Positions 1 through 8,853 of a stretch of DNA of 32,236 bases are shown here, piece after piece. The notes beneath the pieces were generated by a model, which was given only the letters and a program-made list of their open reading frames with translations, was not told the origin of the DNA and made no database searches. The DNA is taken from the NCBI GenBank assembly GCA_963521545.1, contig CAUQVP010000008.1:1-32236 (forward strand), written 5' to 3'. How positions within the stretch are numbered: position 1 is the first letter of the stretch; each line of letters starts with the position of its first letter. The position numbers and the translations under genes are program-made. This DNA is from JABCPE02 sp963521545. Lineage in GTDB: Bacteria; Bacteroidota; Bacteroidia; Flavobacteriales; Weeksellaceae.

Positions 1-17
1 CTCATCGTGTGATTTTT

Positions 18-26
18 GCAAAAATA
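18..26 (-). promoter_or_regulatory. Possible -7 element for a leftward gene cut off by the window edge
   Basis: Read on the minus strand this is TATTTTTGC, which fits the Bacteroidota -7 consensus TAnnTTTG(C). An ATG lies 13 nt further on (positions 5-3, minus), so it could be the promoter of a gene running left out of the window and divergent from clpC. I see no TTG at the -33 distance. Only the first codon of the supposed gene is inside the window. Confidence 0.35.
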
Positions 27-137
27 AAAAATATAACAGATTTCAGGGCAGAAAAATTTTAAACAACTTTAAAAATAAAATATGACATAAAGGCAGACAA
101 AAAAAATGGTAAAATATTTGATATTGTTTGTTGAATA

Positions 138-154
138 ATTACTAATTTAGTAAT
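138..154. promoter_or_regulatory. Palindrome just upstream of clpC
   Basis: ATTACTA, a 3-nt spacer (ATT) and TAGTAAT form a perfect 7-bp inverted repeat that ends 7 nt before the clpC ATG. It could be an operator or a small 5'-leader hairpin. All but two of its bases per arm are A/T, so chance is possible. No clean TAnnTTTG promoter was found for clpC; the closest is a TATTGTTTG variant (3-nt spacer) near 122-130. Confidence 0.35.
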
Positions 155-161
155 ATAATTT

Positions 162-2681
162 ATGAAGATTATGGAAAATAAGTTTTCGGAGGGAATGGAT
201 AGAGTGCTTCGCCATAGCAGACTTGAAGCAAATAGGCTGAAAAGCGAGTTTCTGAATACAGAACATTTTTTGCTGGGAATTATCGGCACGGAGAATTCTG
301 CAAGAAATATTTTGGAAGCACTAAAAGCAGATTTGGTTCAAATTCGTAGAAAGATAGAAAATATCAGCATCAATAATAATTTTAGCTCAAATCCCGATAG
401 AAGCATTATGCCTACTAAATTGGCAGAATATTCTTTGAAAAGAGCGGCTTTGGAGAGTAAGCAGTATCGTTCTGATGAGGTGAATACTATTCATCTTCTG
501 CTGGGTATTTTATATAAAATAGATGACCCTACTACGCATATTTTGGAGGCGTATGATATTGATTATGAAAGTGTAGCGGCTGAATATAGAGCAATGCTCA
601 AAAATAGCGGACAGCTGCCAAAGGCTTCTTTTGATGATGAGGAAGACGATGCTGAGGATGCAGCATTCCCACAAGTCAATAAACCAACGGGAAATATTGG
701 AACAGGAAAAAGTAAAACGCCTACGCTGGATAATTTTGGAAGGGATTTGACAACGATGGCTAAAGAAGGGAAATTAGACCCTGTGATTGGTCGTGAAAAC
801 GAAATTGAAAGAGTTTCCCAAATTCTTAGCCGAAGAAAGAAAAACAATCCACTACTCATCGGTGAGCCAGGAGTTGGTAAATCGGCAATCGCGGAAGGTC
901 TGGCACTGAGAATTCATCAGAAAAAAGTTTCGCGAGTTCTTTATAACAAAAGAGTGGTAACACTTGATTTGGCGAGCTTGGTTGCTGGAACTAAATATCG
1001 TGGTCAGTTTGAGGAGCGAATGAAAGCCATAATGACCGAGCTGGAAAAAAACAGAGATGTCATTTTATTTATAGATGAATTGCACACCATCGTAGGAGCG
1101 GGAAGTTCCACAGGAAGTCTGGATGCTTCTAATATTTTCAAACCTGCTTTGGCACGAGGGGAAATCCAATGCATCGGGGCAACGACTTTGGATGAATACC
1201 GCCAGTATATAGAGAAAGATGGAGCGCTGGAGCGTCGTTTCCAAAAAGTAATGGTAGAACCTACCAGCGTGGAAGAGACTATTCAGATATTAAACCAAGT
1301 AAAAGAAAAATACGAAGAGCATCATAATGTGACTTATACTGATGAGGCGATCAGAGCCTGTGTAAACCTTACTACAAGGTATATTACAGATAGATTCCTT
1401 CCTGATAAAGCCCTCGATGCGATGGATGAGGCGGGCTCTCGTGTTTATATCAAAAATATGAAAGTTCCTACTGCAATTACCTCGTATGAACAGCAAATAG
1501 AGGAAGTTAAGGAACTTAAACAAAAAGCTGTGAAAGCCCAAGACTATTTAGAAGCAAGAAAATACAAAGAAGAGGAAGAGCGCCTGATGATAGAGTTGAA
1601 TATTGCACAGCAGGAATGGGATAACGAAATCAAGGAGCGAAAACAAATCGTTACAGAAGAAAATGTAGCCGAGGTGGTTTCTATGATGAGTGGTGTTCCT
1701 GTGACTAAAGTGGGCAAAAACGAACTGGACAAATTGGCACAAATGGACAATGTGCTCAATGGAAAAGTTATCGGGCAGGAAGAAGCCGTAAAAAAAGTTG
1801 TTCGTGCTATCCAAAGAAACAGAGCAGGTCTGAAAGACCCTAAAAAACCAATAGGAACATTTATTTTCTTGGGAAGCACAGGGGTAGGAAAAACCGAACT
1901 TGCAAAAGTGATGGCTCGTGAGTTGTTTGACTCTGATGATGCCCTTATCCGAATAGATATGAGCGAATATATGGAGAAATTCGCGGTGTCTAGATTGGTG
2001 GGTGCGCCTCCAGGGTATGTAGGCTATGAAGAAGGCGGACAGCTTACAGAGGCAGTGAGGAGAAAACCTTATGCGGTGGTTCTTTTGGATGAAATAGAAA
2101 AAGCACACCCAGATGTATTCAATATTTTATTGCAAATTTTGGATGAAGGTTTCGTGACGGATTCTTTGGGTAGAAAAGTAGATTTCCGAAATACAGTCAT
2201 TATCTTGACTTCTAATATCGGTTCAAGAGATTTGAAGGATTTTGGAGATGGAGTAGGTTTCGGAACAGCCGCGAAAAAATCCACCTCTGATGCCAGAGCC
2301 AGAAGTACGATAGAAAACGCTCTGAAAAGAGCCTTTGCACCAGAGTTTCTTAATAGAATAGATGATATTATTTTCTTTAATGCTTTACAAAAAGAAGATA
2401 TTCACAGGATAATAGATTTGGAACTTGGCAAACTATATTCTCGTTTAGAAAAACTCAACTATAAAGTAGAGCTGACAGATGAAGCCAAAGAATTCATCGT
2501 AGAGAAAGGCTGGGATAAAGATTTCGGTGCGAGACCACTGAAAAGAGCTATCCAAAAATATATAGAAGATATTCTTGCCGAGATGCTGGTGAGCAAAGAA
2601 ATGCAGGAAGGCGACACAGTGATTTTGGAGGTGAATGAAAATAAAGATTCGCTCATTGGAAGAGTAAAATCAAAAATATAG
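162..2681 (+). CDS. clpC: ATP-dependent Clp protease ATP-binding subunit ClpC
   Basis: Hexameric Hsp100/AAA+ unfoldase that feeds substrates to the ClpP peptidase in the cytoplasm. At 839 aa it has normal ClpC length. Two Clp N repeats occupy roughly residues 5-150, followed by an acidic linker (DDEEDDAEDA). The first AAA+ module has Walker A GEPGVGKS at 234-241 and Walker B with DE at 305-306. A UVR-type coiled middle region (about 450-480, LEARKYKEEEE) separates ClpC from ClpA and ClpB. The second module has GSTGVGKT at 571-578. A VGF tripeptide at 698-700 matches the ClpP-docking loop and argues for a protease partner rather than ClpB-like disaggregation. A second ATG at 171 (MENKFSEGMD) is an equally credible start. 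The gene stands alone and ends at a terminator shared with the converging gene. Confidence 0.97.
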   Translation: MKIMENKFSEGMDRVLRHSRLEANRLKSEFLNTEHFLLGIIGTENSARNILEALKADLVQIRRKIENISINNNFSSNPDRSIMPTKLAEYSLKRAALESKQYRSDEVNTIHLLLGILYKIDDPTTHILEAYDIDYESVAAEYRAMLKNSGQLPKASFDDEEDDAEDAAFPQVNKPTGNIGTGKSKTPTLDNFGRDLTTMAKEGKLDPVIGRENEIERVSQILSRRKKNNPLLIGEPGVGKSAIAEGLALRIHQKKVSRVLYNKRVVTLDLASLVAGTKYRGQFEERMKAIMTELEKNRDVILFIDELHTIVGAGSSTGSLDASNIFKPALARGEIQCIGATTLDEYRQYIEKDGALERRFQKVMVEPTSVEETIQILNQVKEKYEEHHNVTYTDEAIRACVNLTTRYITDRFLPDKALDAMDEAGSRVYIKNMKVPTAITSYEQQIEEVKELKQKAVKAQDYLEARKYKEEEERLMIELNIAQQEWDNEIKERKQIVTEENVAEVVSMMSGVPVTKVGKNELDKLAQMDNVLNGKVIGQEEAVKKVVRAIQRNRAGLKDPKKPIGTFIFLGSTGVGKTELAKVMARELFDSDDALIRIDMSEYMEKFAVSRLVGAPPGYVGYEEGGQLTEAVRRKPYAVVLLDEIEKAHPDVFNILLQILDEGFVTDSLGRKVDFRNTVIILTSNIGSRDLKDFGDGVGFGTAAKKSTSDARARSTIENALKRAFAPEFLNRIDDIIFFNALQKEDIHRIIDLELGKLYSRLEKLNYKVELTDEAKEFIVEKGWDKDFGARPLKRAIQKYIEDILAEMLVSKEMQEGDTVILEVNENKDSLIGRVKSKI

Positions 2682-2695
2682 TTTAAATCAAAAAT

Positions 2696-2727
2696 AAAAA
2701 AGACACCATTTTCGGTGTCTTTTTTAT
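2696..2727. terminator. Bidirectional terminator between clpC and the converging barrel gene
   Basis: Perfect 7-bp stem AGACACC (2701-2707) / GGTGTCT (2714-2720) with a 6-nt loop. It is flanked by an A-run on the left and a T-run on the right, so the stem can extend by A-T pairs and works as an intrinsic terminator in both directions. Confidence 0.85.
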
Positions 2728-2738
2728 TTGATAGGGCT

Positions 2739-4820
2739 TTAAAAATTAACAGCGCTGCCTCCGCTATTCTCTAATTTTTTATCAATTTCATTGTTTTTTC
2801 CTTTGGAGAAATCGTAAGCAACTCCAAAAACGAGCATGTTCTTATTGTTCTGAATTTTAGTGTGGTTTGTGAATTCAACTAAACTTTTACTATAACTTTT
2901 TGACTTGTATTCAGAAGGGGCTCCTATCCAATACATTCCCGATGTGAAAGTCCAGCCATTCTTTTTGTATTGTAAAAACAAATGGTTCTGATTTTCATTA
3001 GTGTACAAAAACGCACCATCCAGCGAAAATACAGGAATATTAAATTGATATTGAAGCGTGAAATTTTTGTACTGAGAAACCAGTGTAAGTCTGTTGCTCA
3101 GATACGAATTCTTAATTTCTATGTCTTTTATTCTGATTTTTTCCCAAATAGGAGCCAGCTGAGTGGTTATTCTCAGGTAATTATTTCCAAAAGGCTTGAT
3201 AACGCCTACAAACTGGGCGCCTCCTTTGGTGTAGTTATCAGCATTTTCATAGTTTAGGATATATCGGTTTGCAGGGAGGTCAAATGAGTAATACTCTGTA
3301 ATTGCGCTTTTGGTGTTATTATAAAAAGCAATGATATTAAAGTCAAAATACTTATTGTTGAATGAGTATTTCAGCTGGTTTTTCCAAAGGTATTCTGGTT
3401 TTAGGTATGGATTTCCCTGCTTTACTATGTTGGGAACGAGCTGCACGATATTACTGCTCAGCTGAGAACCGCTGGGAGTGTTGGGCTTATAAGAGCTTAT
3501 CAATTGTAACGACTGGTTTTTTGATAATTGATACCCTAAAATCAGATTGGGAGTGAAAGACCATTCGTTTGTTCTTTCGTATTGGGATTTATTATTGATA
3601 TTGGTAAGCCCAGCGCCCAGACGATACATCAGTTTTTTTATTTTTCCAGAAAATTCGGTGTAGAAATATTGCTCGAAATAATTTACTTGATATTCAGAAT
3701 GCCCTGCAAGGTTGGTCAAGTTATTAGAAATATTCTCATTGCTAAATCTATAACCAGAGTTTAACTTACCAATCTTAAACTTATGAATATGAGCAAGTTC
3801 CACAACAGAATTAAACTGCCTGTTGCTGAGGTTCATATCGTTTTCAAAGACACTCGTACCAGTGTTTGTTACCCATTCTTTGGACAGTTTAGATTTTTGG
3901 GTTCGGAAAAAAGAACCGATTACATTTAGAACCAATTCATCTTTTTTGCCAATATTTTTATTAAAGTAAAGGTCTAAAACGGGATTGATATATTTTTCAT
4001 TATCAGAGTTTATAGTTGAGTTTTGTGTAGTGAGCGCTCCTTGGATAAATTCACTTTCTCCATTTGCTCTCGAAAAATAATGGTTCATATTCAAGTTTAA
4101 TTTAGCTTGAAATGCATAGCTGTTTTCCTTTGAATTTGAATATGTTGTAGAAATTTCTTGGATTGTGTATCCGAAATGATCCGTTTGAAATTCATCAGAA
4201 CGATATTTCTGACCATTCAAAAGATATTCATAAGTGCTGTGATAGTTTTGGTTATCATAGTCTCTAAAACCCAGATTGTAATCCAGCCCAAAAGTATTTC
4301 TGCCTCTCGTGTAGGTGAAATATGCTGAACCATTCACAAACCCAGTAAGAGTGGCATTTTGTACGCTGGCTCCTCCCGTGTAGCCATTTTCTGGATTTCT
4401 CGTAATTACATTAACCACCAAATCTGCCTTGTTTGCCCATCTTGTAGGCGGAACATCGTAATAATCGATTCTGACAACAGCTTCAGGTTTTATCCCTTGA
4501 AGCTGCAGATTGGTAGATTCTCTTCCATTGATAAGGATCAGGATTTTCCCGCCGCGGATACTGCTCACATTATTAGAAACAGGGTCTAATTGTAGCTGAG
4601 GAACACTCACCACCAAGTCTTTTGCGTACCGTGCAGACTCTATTGCTTTTTCATCAAAAGAATAAGAAACATGGTCAGAAAATACTTTTCTTTTCTGAGA
4701 TTTTATGATGACTTCTTGGATTTCTTTGACATTAGAAATGCTGTCTTTTACCGTGTTTTCTTGACAAAAGCCTTGCAAAGATGCAAGGAAAGCCAGGGCG
4801 TGAAGTGTTCTCTTGTTCAT
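2739..4820 (-). CDS. Outer membrane beta-barrel protein, TonB-receptor-like
   Basis: A 693-aa protein with a signal peptide (MNKRTLHALAFLASLQGFC, then QE). Residues of about 30-145 resemble a TonB-dependent receptor plug, with segments such as GGKILILINGRES and VVNVITRNP. The rest is rich in alternating aromatic/polar strands with many Asn, Tyr and Ser, as in the 'outer membrane beta-barrel family' (OMP_b-brl_3-like), and the protein ends in Phe. No carboxypeptidase-like N-terminal extension precedes the plug, unlike many SusC-type receptors. The start lies 5 nt after the stop of the upstream metallopeptidase gene, so the two are almost certainly co-transcribed. By family it should take up or bind a substrate at the outer membrane; a ligand such as a peptide or metal released by the protease is inference only. 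Barrel assignment is firm, TonB dependence is probable. Confidence 0.85.
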   Translation of the reverse strand: MNKRTLHALAFLASLQGFCQENTVKDSISNVKEIQEVIIKSQKRKVFSDHVSYSFDEKAIESARYAKDLVVSVPQLQLDPVSNNVSSIRGGKILILINGRESTNLQLQGIKPEAVVRIDYYDVPPTRWANKADLVVNVITRNPENGYTGGASVQNATLTGFVNGSAYFTYTRGRNTFGLDYNLGFRDYDNQNYHSTYEYLLNGQKYRSDEFQTDHFGYTIQEISTTYSNSKENSYAFQAKLNLNMNHYFSRANGESEFIQGALTTQNSTINSDNEKYINPVLDLYFNKNIGKKDELVLNVIGSFFRTQKSKLSKEWVTNTGTSVFENDMNLSNRQFNSVVELAHIHKFKIGKLNSGYRFSNENISNNLTNLAGHSEYQVNYFEQYFYTEFSGKIKKLMYRLGAGLTNINNKSQYERTNEWSFTPNLILGYQLSKNQSLQLISSYKPNTPSGSQLSSNIVQLVPNIVKQGNPYLKPEYLWKNQLKYSFNNKYFDFNIIAFYNNTKSAITEYYSFDLPANRYILNYENADNYTKGGAQFVGVIKPFGNNYLRITTQLAPIWEKIRIKDIEIKNSYLSNRLTLVSQYKNFTLQYQFNIPVFSLDGAFLYTNENQNHLFLQYKKNGWTFTSGMYWIGAPSEYKSKSYSKSLVEFTNHTKIQNNKNMLVFGVAYDFSKGKNNEIDKKLENSGGSAVNF

Positions 4821-4825
4821 GGGTT

Positions 4826-7800
4826 TTATTTTTTAATTAGTTTGAGTTTTCTGGTATAGATTTCACCTTTGACAAATATAACATAAACTCCGGTTTTCAA
4901 CTCAGAAATGTTATAATTTTTTTGTTCAGGGAATATTTTAATAAGTCTTCCCGAAGCATCAAAAACTCTTACTTCCTGAATGTGATAAAAACCTTGCAGA
5001 TAAAACACATCAGCGACAGGATTAGGATAAAGAAGCTCTGGTTTAGATTCTTTTTCAGGGGTGTTTTTTAGTTTTATGGTAATTTCCTGCGTGTGGGTTG
5101 TTTCATTTCCACAGCTGTCCTTAGCAGTCCATTTGTAAATGATTTTAGAAACCTTTCCGTTTGTTTTTTCTTCATTTTTAGATGAAGTTACCGTAGCTGT
5201 TCCGCAGTTATCAGAGGCAGTGAGCGATATCTGTGCAGGGACAGCATCGTCTTCCTCTATTGTGATATTTTGTGGAAGAGGTTCTATGAAAACAGGCGCG
5301 GTTGTATCTTCTACTTTTATGATTTGAACATGAGAAATGCTATTGCTGCAGTTGTCTTTAGCGGTGTATGTACGCTCAATGGTGAGGTTGTTTGAGCATT
5401 GTCCGTTTATCCTTCTATCAGAATGAGAGATGCTGACAGGAGAACAGCCTCCCTGTACACTTGGATTAACAGCATTAGGAATACTGCTTCCACAAGAAAG
5501 ATGAATATCTGCAGGGAGTGTATTTGCTAAGAACTGTAAGGGCTGTACAGTTTTTGGTTTTATAGTGATGATTTGTGTGTGGGTTGTTTCGTTTCCACAG
5601 CTGTCCTTAGCAGTCCATTTGTAAATGATTTTAGAAACCTTTCCATTTGTTTTTTCTTCGTTTTTAGATGAAGTTACCGTAGCTGTTCCGCAGTTATCAG
5701 AGGCAGTGAGCGTTATCTGTGCAGGGACAGCATCGCCTTCCTCTATTGTGATGTTTTGTGGAAGTGGCTGGGTGAAAACAGGCACTGTATTATCTACTAC
5801 TTTTATCAGCTGTGTATGGATAAGAGATTGATTACAATCATCTGTAACAGTGAAGACTCTCTTGATAATGTGTTTGTTAGAACAACCTCCGTTTGTTTTT
5901 TCTTCTTTATAGGTGATTTTAGGATTGCATCCTCCTTTCACGGTAGGCATAGTGACAGCAGGGACAACCTCTTCACAAGAAAGAGTGATATCCTTTGGAA
6001 CAGAAGTAAAAGATAAAGAAGCAGGAAGAGTTTCATTTTTCTCAATGATGAAGCCGCCGCCGTTTTTTGGATTGTAATTTGTCAAAGCAAAAGCTAATCC
6101 ATCAATGACCTCTATTTTGATAATTCCAGCAGGAATGGAGATGGCTGTATTTCCAAAATTTTTGTTTCCAATGTTGATATTAGGCAGCGTGACTTCATAG
6201 CTTCCGTTGTTGTCAATATTATTAGCCAAAGTGTGTTTATATGTTTTTCCAAAATCATCAGAAAGAAGGACTCTCACTTTTGTGTTTTTAAAAATATCAT
6301 TATCCACTTGCCAAGTAAGAGTAAGTTTTTCGCCTCCTTTGTATTTGTTTTTCATGGTATTGGTTAAAACAAAAGGAAGTCCTTCTTTTACGGTTACTTT
6401 GGTTTCTACAAGGTCATATTGAGTGATATAGTCCGAAGAGAGCTGAGGCTGTGCATCATTCACTCCTAACCAAAAAGTAAAAGTGCCAGTTTTCTGTATG
6501 GGAATCCAGCTGTTAGTAACCTCATTCCCAGTTTGTTCGCTGTATTCTCTTTTGAAGCTGACAGGATTGGTCGTTGTAGGTTTATATACTGTATATTGGG
6601 CAATAGATTCTTTATCACCAAGGCGAACATCTCTTTGATGGGCTGTATATAGAAGCTCGGAGCTGTCAGGGTCTGTCACAGGAATATAGAATTGGAAAAA
6701 AGAGTTTTCAGGGATAGTGTAGTGATTTTTGATTTGATTGGCATCAATCTGTGGAGGTGCGCTATTGAAAGGTATTCCCAGAGGAATATTAGGGAAAGAT
6801 ATGTCACCTACGACTTGCGTGCGCTGAGAATCTGTATAGTAAGGTACATATGCCAGTCGCTCACGAATACGATGAATACTTGATAGAGAAAAGAAATCCC
6901 TAGGGCTGCCATAAGACATTACCGATTGTCCTCGGAAATGCTCGGTTTTTTCACTAGCATAATCAAACGAAGGACTGCTGAATGTATGTCTTCCACCGAA
7001 TAAATGCCCTATCTCGTGAGCAATTACATTATTCGTAGGGCGTGCTAGTGCAGCGCCTTTATAGTTTTCATAAACGCCGTAGATGTAGGCAAGTCCTCGG
7101 ATTCCTTTGGAGGAAGTATGAGAAATAACAATCCCCGTTTCATAATTCTTTTCACCAATAAGATTGTTAATAAGCTGAGTAGAGTTGTTTATGATGTATG
7201 ATGCGTTTTGGGAGCTAGAAAAAAACTCTTCACTTGCGTTTTTGGCGATAAGTTTTTCATTATTGATTATTTCAAATCGCACGCCTATATCTCGCATATA
7301 GATTTCATTAAGGAAAATTTCTATATCCGCCCAAAAAGTTTTTACTTTTTCTATATCATTATTAAAAAACCAGCTGCTAAATACATTATGAGTGATAGGC
7401 ATCGCCAGTCGATAAACTCTAAGCATATTAGTATTTGCTATTTTAGGAGCATTATTGCCATCTTCTAAAACACTTAATTCAGTATTTTCTGGATGAGTAT
7501 GAAAAGGGTCTTCCACGCTGCATGCTTCGTTTTCTTCATTTTTAGTAAAAATGATATTGTTCCCTTTTGAACTAATATTAAAGGAAGAGTCGTTATGGGT
7601 GTAACTTCCTGAAACTGAGTTTTTACCAATGGATAGGCTGGCTACAAGGGTATTTTGGTAATAGCCGACAAAACTCTGGATGCCGTCTTTCTTCAAAGAA
7701 CTATTTCGTGGATACCATTTCAAAGGTATGCTGTTTTCTTTAGGAATGGGCATGCTCCATTCTGAAAGATTGGGCTGAGAAAAAATCTTTTTAACCTCAG

Positions 7801-7873
7801 ATACCTTTAAATTTTGTCCCGAGATAAAAACTAAAAAACACAGAAATACGGAAATGAATAATTTTTTTATCAT
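4826..7873 (-). CDS. Secreted reprolysin-like zinc metallopeptidase with repeat domains and T9SS sorting tail
   Basis: A 1015-aa exported protease. It begins with a signal peptide (MIKKLFISVFLCFLVFISG). The metzincin zinc motif HEIGHLFGGRH is at 286-296 and the Met-turn MSY at 319-321, as in the Reprolysin_4-type flavobacterial peptidases. After the catalytic domain come Ig-like segments and two copies of a 162-aa unit, each with Cys pairs (GGC..., DDC/DNC, DNCGTA, DSCGNE) resembling the HYR-type modules of Bacteroidota surface proteins. The last 70 or so residues (LYPNPV..., FDASGRLIK, LKTGVYVI, ending KLKLIKK) match a T9SS type A sorting domain, so it is probably exported by the Por system and anchored to or released from the surface. 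It leads an operon with the outer membrane barrel gene. The natural substrate is unknown. Confidence 0.93.
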   Translation of the reverse strand: MIKKLFISVFLCFLVFISGQNLKVSEVKKIFSQPNLSEWSMPIPKENSIPLKWYPRNSSLKKDGIQSFVGYYQNTLVASLSIGKNSVSGSYTHNDSSFNISSKGNNIIFTKNEENEACSVEDPFHTHPENTELSVLEDGNNAPKIANTNMLRVYRLAMPITHNVFSSWFFNNDIEKVKTFWADIEIFLNEIYMRDIGVRFEIINNEKLIAKNASEEFFSSSQNASYIINNSTQLINNLIGEKNYETGIVISHTSSKGIRGLAYIYGVYENYKGAALARPTNNVIAHEIGHLFGGRHTFSSPSFDYASEKTEHFRGQSVMSYGSPRDFFSLSSIHRIRERLAYVPYYTDSQRTQVVGDISFPNIPLGIPFNSAPPQIDANQIKNHYTIPENSFFQFYIPVTDPDSSELLYTAHQRDVRLGDKESIAQYTVYKPTTTNPVSFKREYSEQTGNEVTNSWIPIQKTGTFTFWLGVNDAQPQLSSDYITQYDLVETKVTVKEGLPFVLTNTMKNKYKGGEKLTLTWQVDNDIFKNTKVRVLLSDDFGKTYKHTLANNIDNNGSYEVTLPNINIGNKNFGNTAISIPAGIIKIEVIDGLAFALTNYNPKNGGGFIIEKNETLPASLSFTSVPKDITLSCEEVVPAVTMPTVKGGCNPKITYKEEKTNGGCSNKHIIKRVFTVTDDCNQSLIHTQLIKVVDNTVPVFTQPLPQNITIEEGDAVPAQITLTASDNCGTATVTSSKNEEKTNGKVSKIIYKWTAKDSCGNETTHTQIITIKPKTVQPLQFLANTLPADIHLSCGSSIPNAVNPSVQGGCSPVSISHSDRRINGQCSNNLTIERTYTAKDNCSNSISHVQIIKVEDTTAPVFIEPLPQNITIEEDDAVPAQISLTASDNCGTATVTSSKNEEKTNGKVSKIIYKWTAKDSCGNETTHTQEITIKLKNTPEKESKPELLYPNPVADVFYLQGFYHIQEVRVFDASGRLIKIFPEQKNYNISELKTGVYVIFVKGEIYTRKLKLIKK
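5091..5764 (-). repeat. In-frame tandem duplication inside the metallopeptidase gene, 486-bp period
   Basis: Positions 5091-5278 and 5577-5764 are almost identical; I count six mismatches in 188 nt. The offset is 486 bp, exactly 162 codons. The repeat continues on both sides with much lower similarity, so one half of each unit has stayed nearly identical while the other half has diverged. The encoded segments share TASDNCGTATVTSSKNEEKT and KWTAKDSCGNETTHTQ. Confidence 0.95.
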
Positions 7874-7904
7874 ATGAATATAACTTTATTTTGATTGCAT
7901 TATA

Positions 7905-7912
7905 CAAAGTTA
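7905..7912 (-). promoter_or_regulatory. Candidate -7 element for the metallopeptidase operon
   Basis: On the minus strand the sequence is TAACTTTG, a match to TAnnTTTG, 31 nt upstream of the metallopeptidase ATG. No TTG sits at the expected -33 distance. The 150-nt gap between this gene and the response regulator gene also contains AT-rich sequence without a convincing terminator. Confidence 0.45.
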
Positions 7913-8023
7913 AGCCAATCTAACAAAAGGATAAAGTTATTTTCAAGATTAAAAATATAAATTTAATTATCCGTGTTTTATTTTTTTGATTAAAAGTGGT
8001 TGATTTATAATATTTAATGTAAT

Positions 8024-8761
8024 TTAATTCAACCAATTTTTAAAATCTTTCACTCGCTCTCGGCTGATGCTGATTTCTTCTGCTGGCTGGAAGCGGAGTT
8101 CCACTTTGTAATGTGGTGAAGTGTGGATATTCTTGATGTAATCGATGTTAATGATAAACTGTCTGTTTGCACGGAAAAACGATGATGAATCCAAAACGGT
8201 TTCCAGCTCTTCTAAATTAAAATCCGTCGGGAAAGCCCTTTCAGAAGTCTGCGCGTAGACCATCTTGTTTTCGGTGTAGAAGCAGGAGATTTCTTCCACA
8301 GGGATTATCTTTAAATTATACCCGATTTTAATCAAAACTCGTTTCAAAGAAGGTTTTTCTTTTTGGATAAGTTTCCTGAAATTCAGATTGTTATAAAACT
8401 GCTCCTTTGGGAGGAAATTTTTAAATTTATCAATCGCATTAGTTAAATCTTCTAAAGTGATGGGTTTCAGTAAGTAATCAATAGAGTTGAGTTTGAAAGC
8501 CCGCAGCGTATATTGGTCAAAAGCTGTGGTGTAAATGATGAAACTTTGAGTGGGAACCTGCTCAAAAATATCAAAAGAAAGCCCATCGCCAAGGACAATG
8601 TCAGAAAAAATAAGCTGTGGATGCTCATGCGTTTTGAACCATTCTACGCCTTCCTCCACTGAGTGGATGACCGCTACGATTTCTAAATCAGGAAACTGCG
8701 AAAGCATTCTCTGGAGCTGTCTCGCCGCTGGTTTTTCGTCTTCTATAATGATGACTTTCAT
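8024..8761 (-). CDS. LytTR-family DNA-binding response regulator
   Basis: A 245-aa two-component regulator. The receiver domain (1-120) has the acidic pair in IIIEDE (7-9), the phospho-acceptor Asp54 in FSDIVLGD, Thr78/Thr79 and Lys99 in LLKP. The C-terminal half (about 140-245) is a LytTR DNA-binding domain with the typical FFRANRQFIIN segment and a positively charged end (ISRERVKDF). I place the start at MKVIIIEDE because the first beta strand of the receiver begins there; an upstream ATG at 8836 would add 25 residues of no recognisable domain. It lies 92 nt downstream of its partner kinase in the same direction. By family it binds pairs of imperfect direct repeats; such a pair is present upstream of the kinase promoter. 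Confidence 0.95.
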   Translation of the reverse strand: MKVIIIEDEKPAARQLQRMLSQFPDLEIVAVIHSVEEGVEWFKTHEHPQLIFSDIVLGDGLSFDIFEQVPTQSFIIYTTAFDQYTLRAFKLNSIDYLLKPITLEDLTNAIDKFKNFLPKEQFYNNLNFRKLIQKEKPSLKRVLIKIGYNLKIIPVEEISCFYTENKMVYAQTSERAFPTDFNLEELETVLDSSSFFRANRQFIINIDYIKNIHTSPHYKVELRFQPAEEISISRERVKDFKNWLN

Positions 8762-8801
8762 GTTTTTGTTTTTAAAGTTAAATATTTTTTTAATCCAAAA
8801 C

Positions 8802-8834
8802 GAATGCCCACTCGTTTGAAACGAATAAGCATTC
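8802..8834. other. Nested inverted repeat between the kinase and response regulator genes
   Basis: Outer arms GAATGC (8802-8807) and GCATTC (8829-8834) enclose an inner repeat TCGTTTGAAACGA (8812-8824). The whole can form a two-part hairpin in the transcript linking kinase and regulator. It is not followed by a T-run in the minus direction, so it is a poor terminator. It may be a processing or attenuation hairpin, an operator, or a remnant of a small repeat. Confidence 0.5.
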
Positions 8835-8853
8835 ATTAGGAAAACAATCGTTA

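Noticed and set aside
1548..2108. 186-aa open frame on the minus strand inside clpC
   Set aside because: It lies wholly opposite the conserved second AAA+ module of clpC; its protein has no recognisable domain, and it has no promoter or start context.
5071..5780. CRISPR-like or transposon-like repeat
   Set aside because: The repeat is an in-frame 162-codon duplication inside one gene, with no spacers or inverted ends.
8812..8836. Start of the response regulator at ATG 8836
   Set aside because: It would add 25 residues outside the receiver fold; the first beta strand starts at the ATG at 8761.
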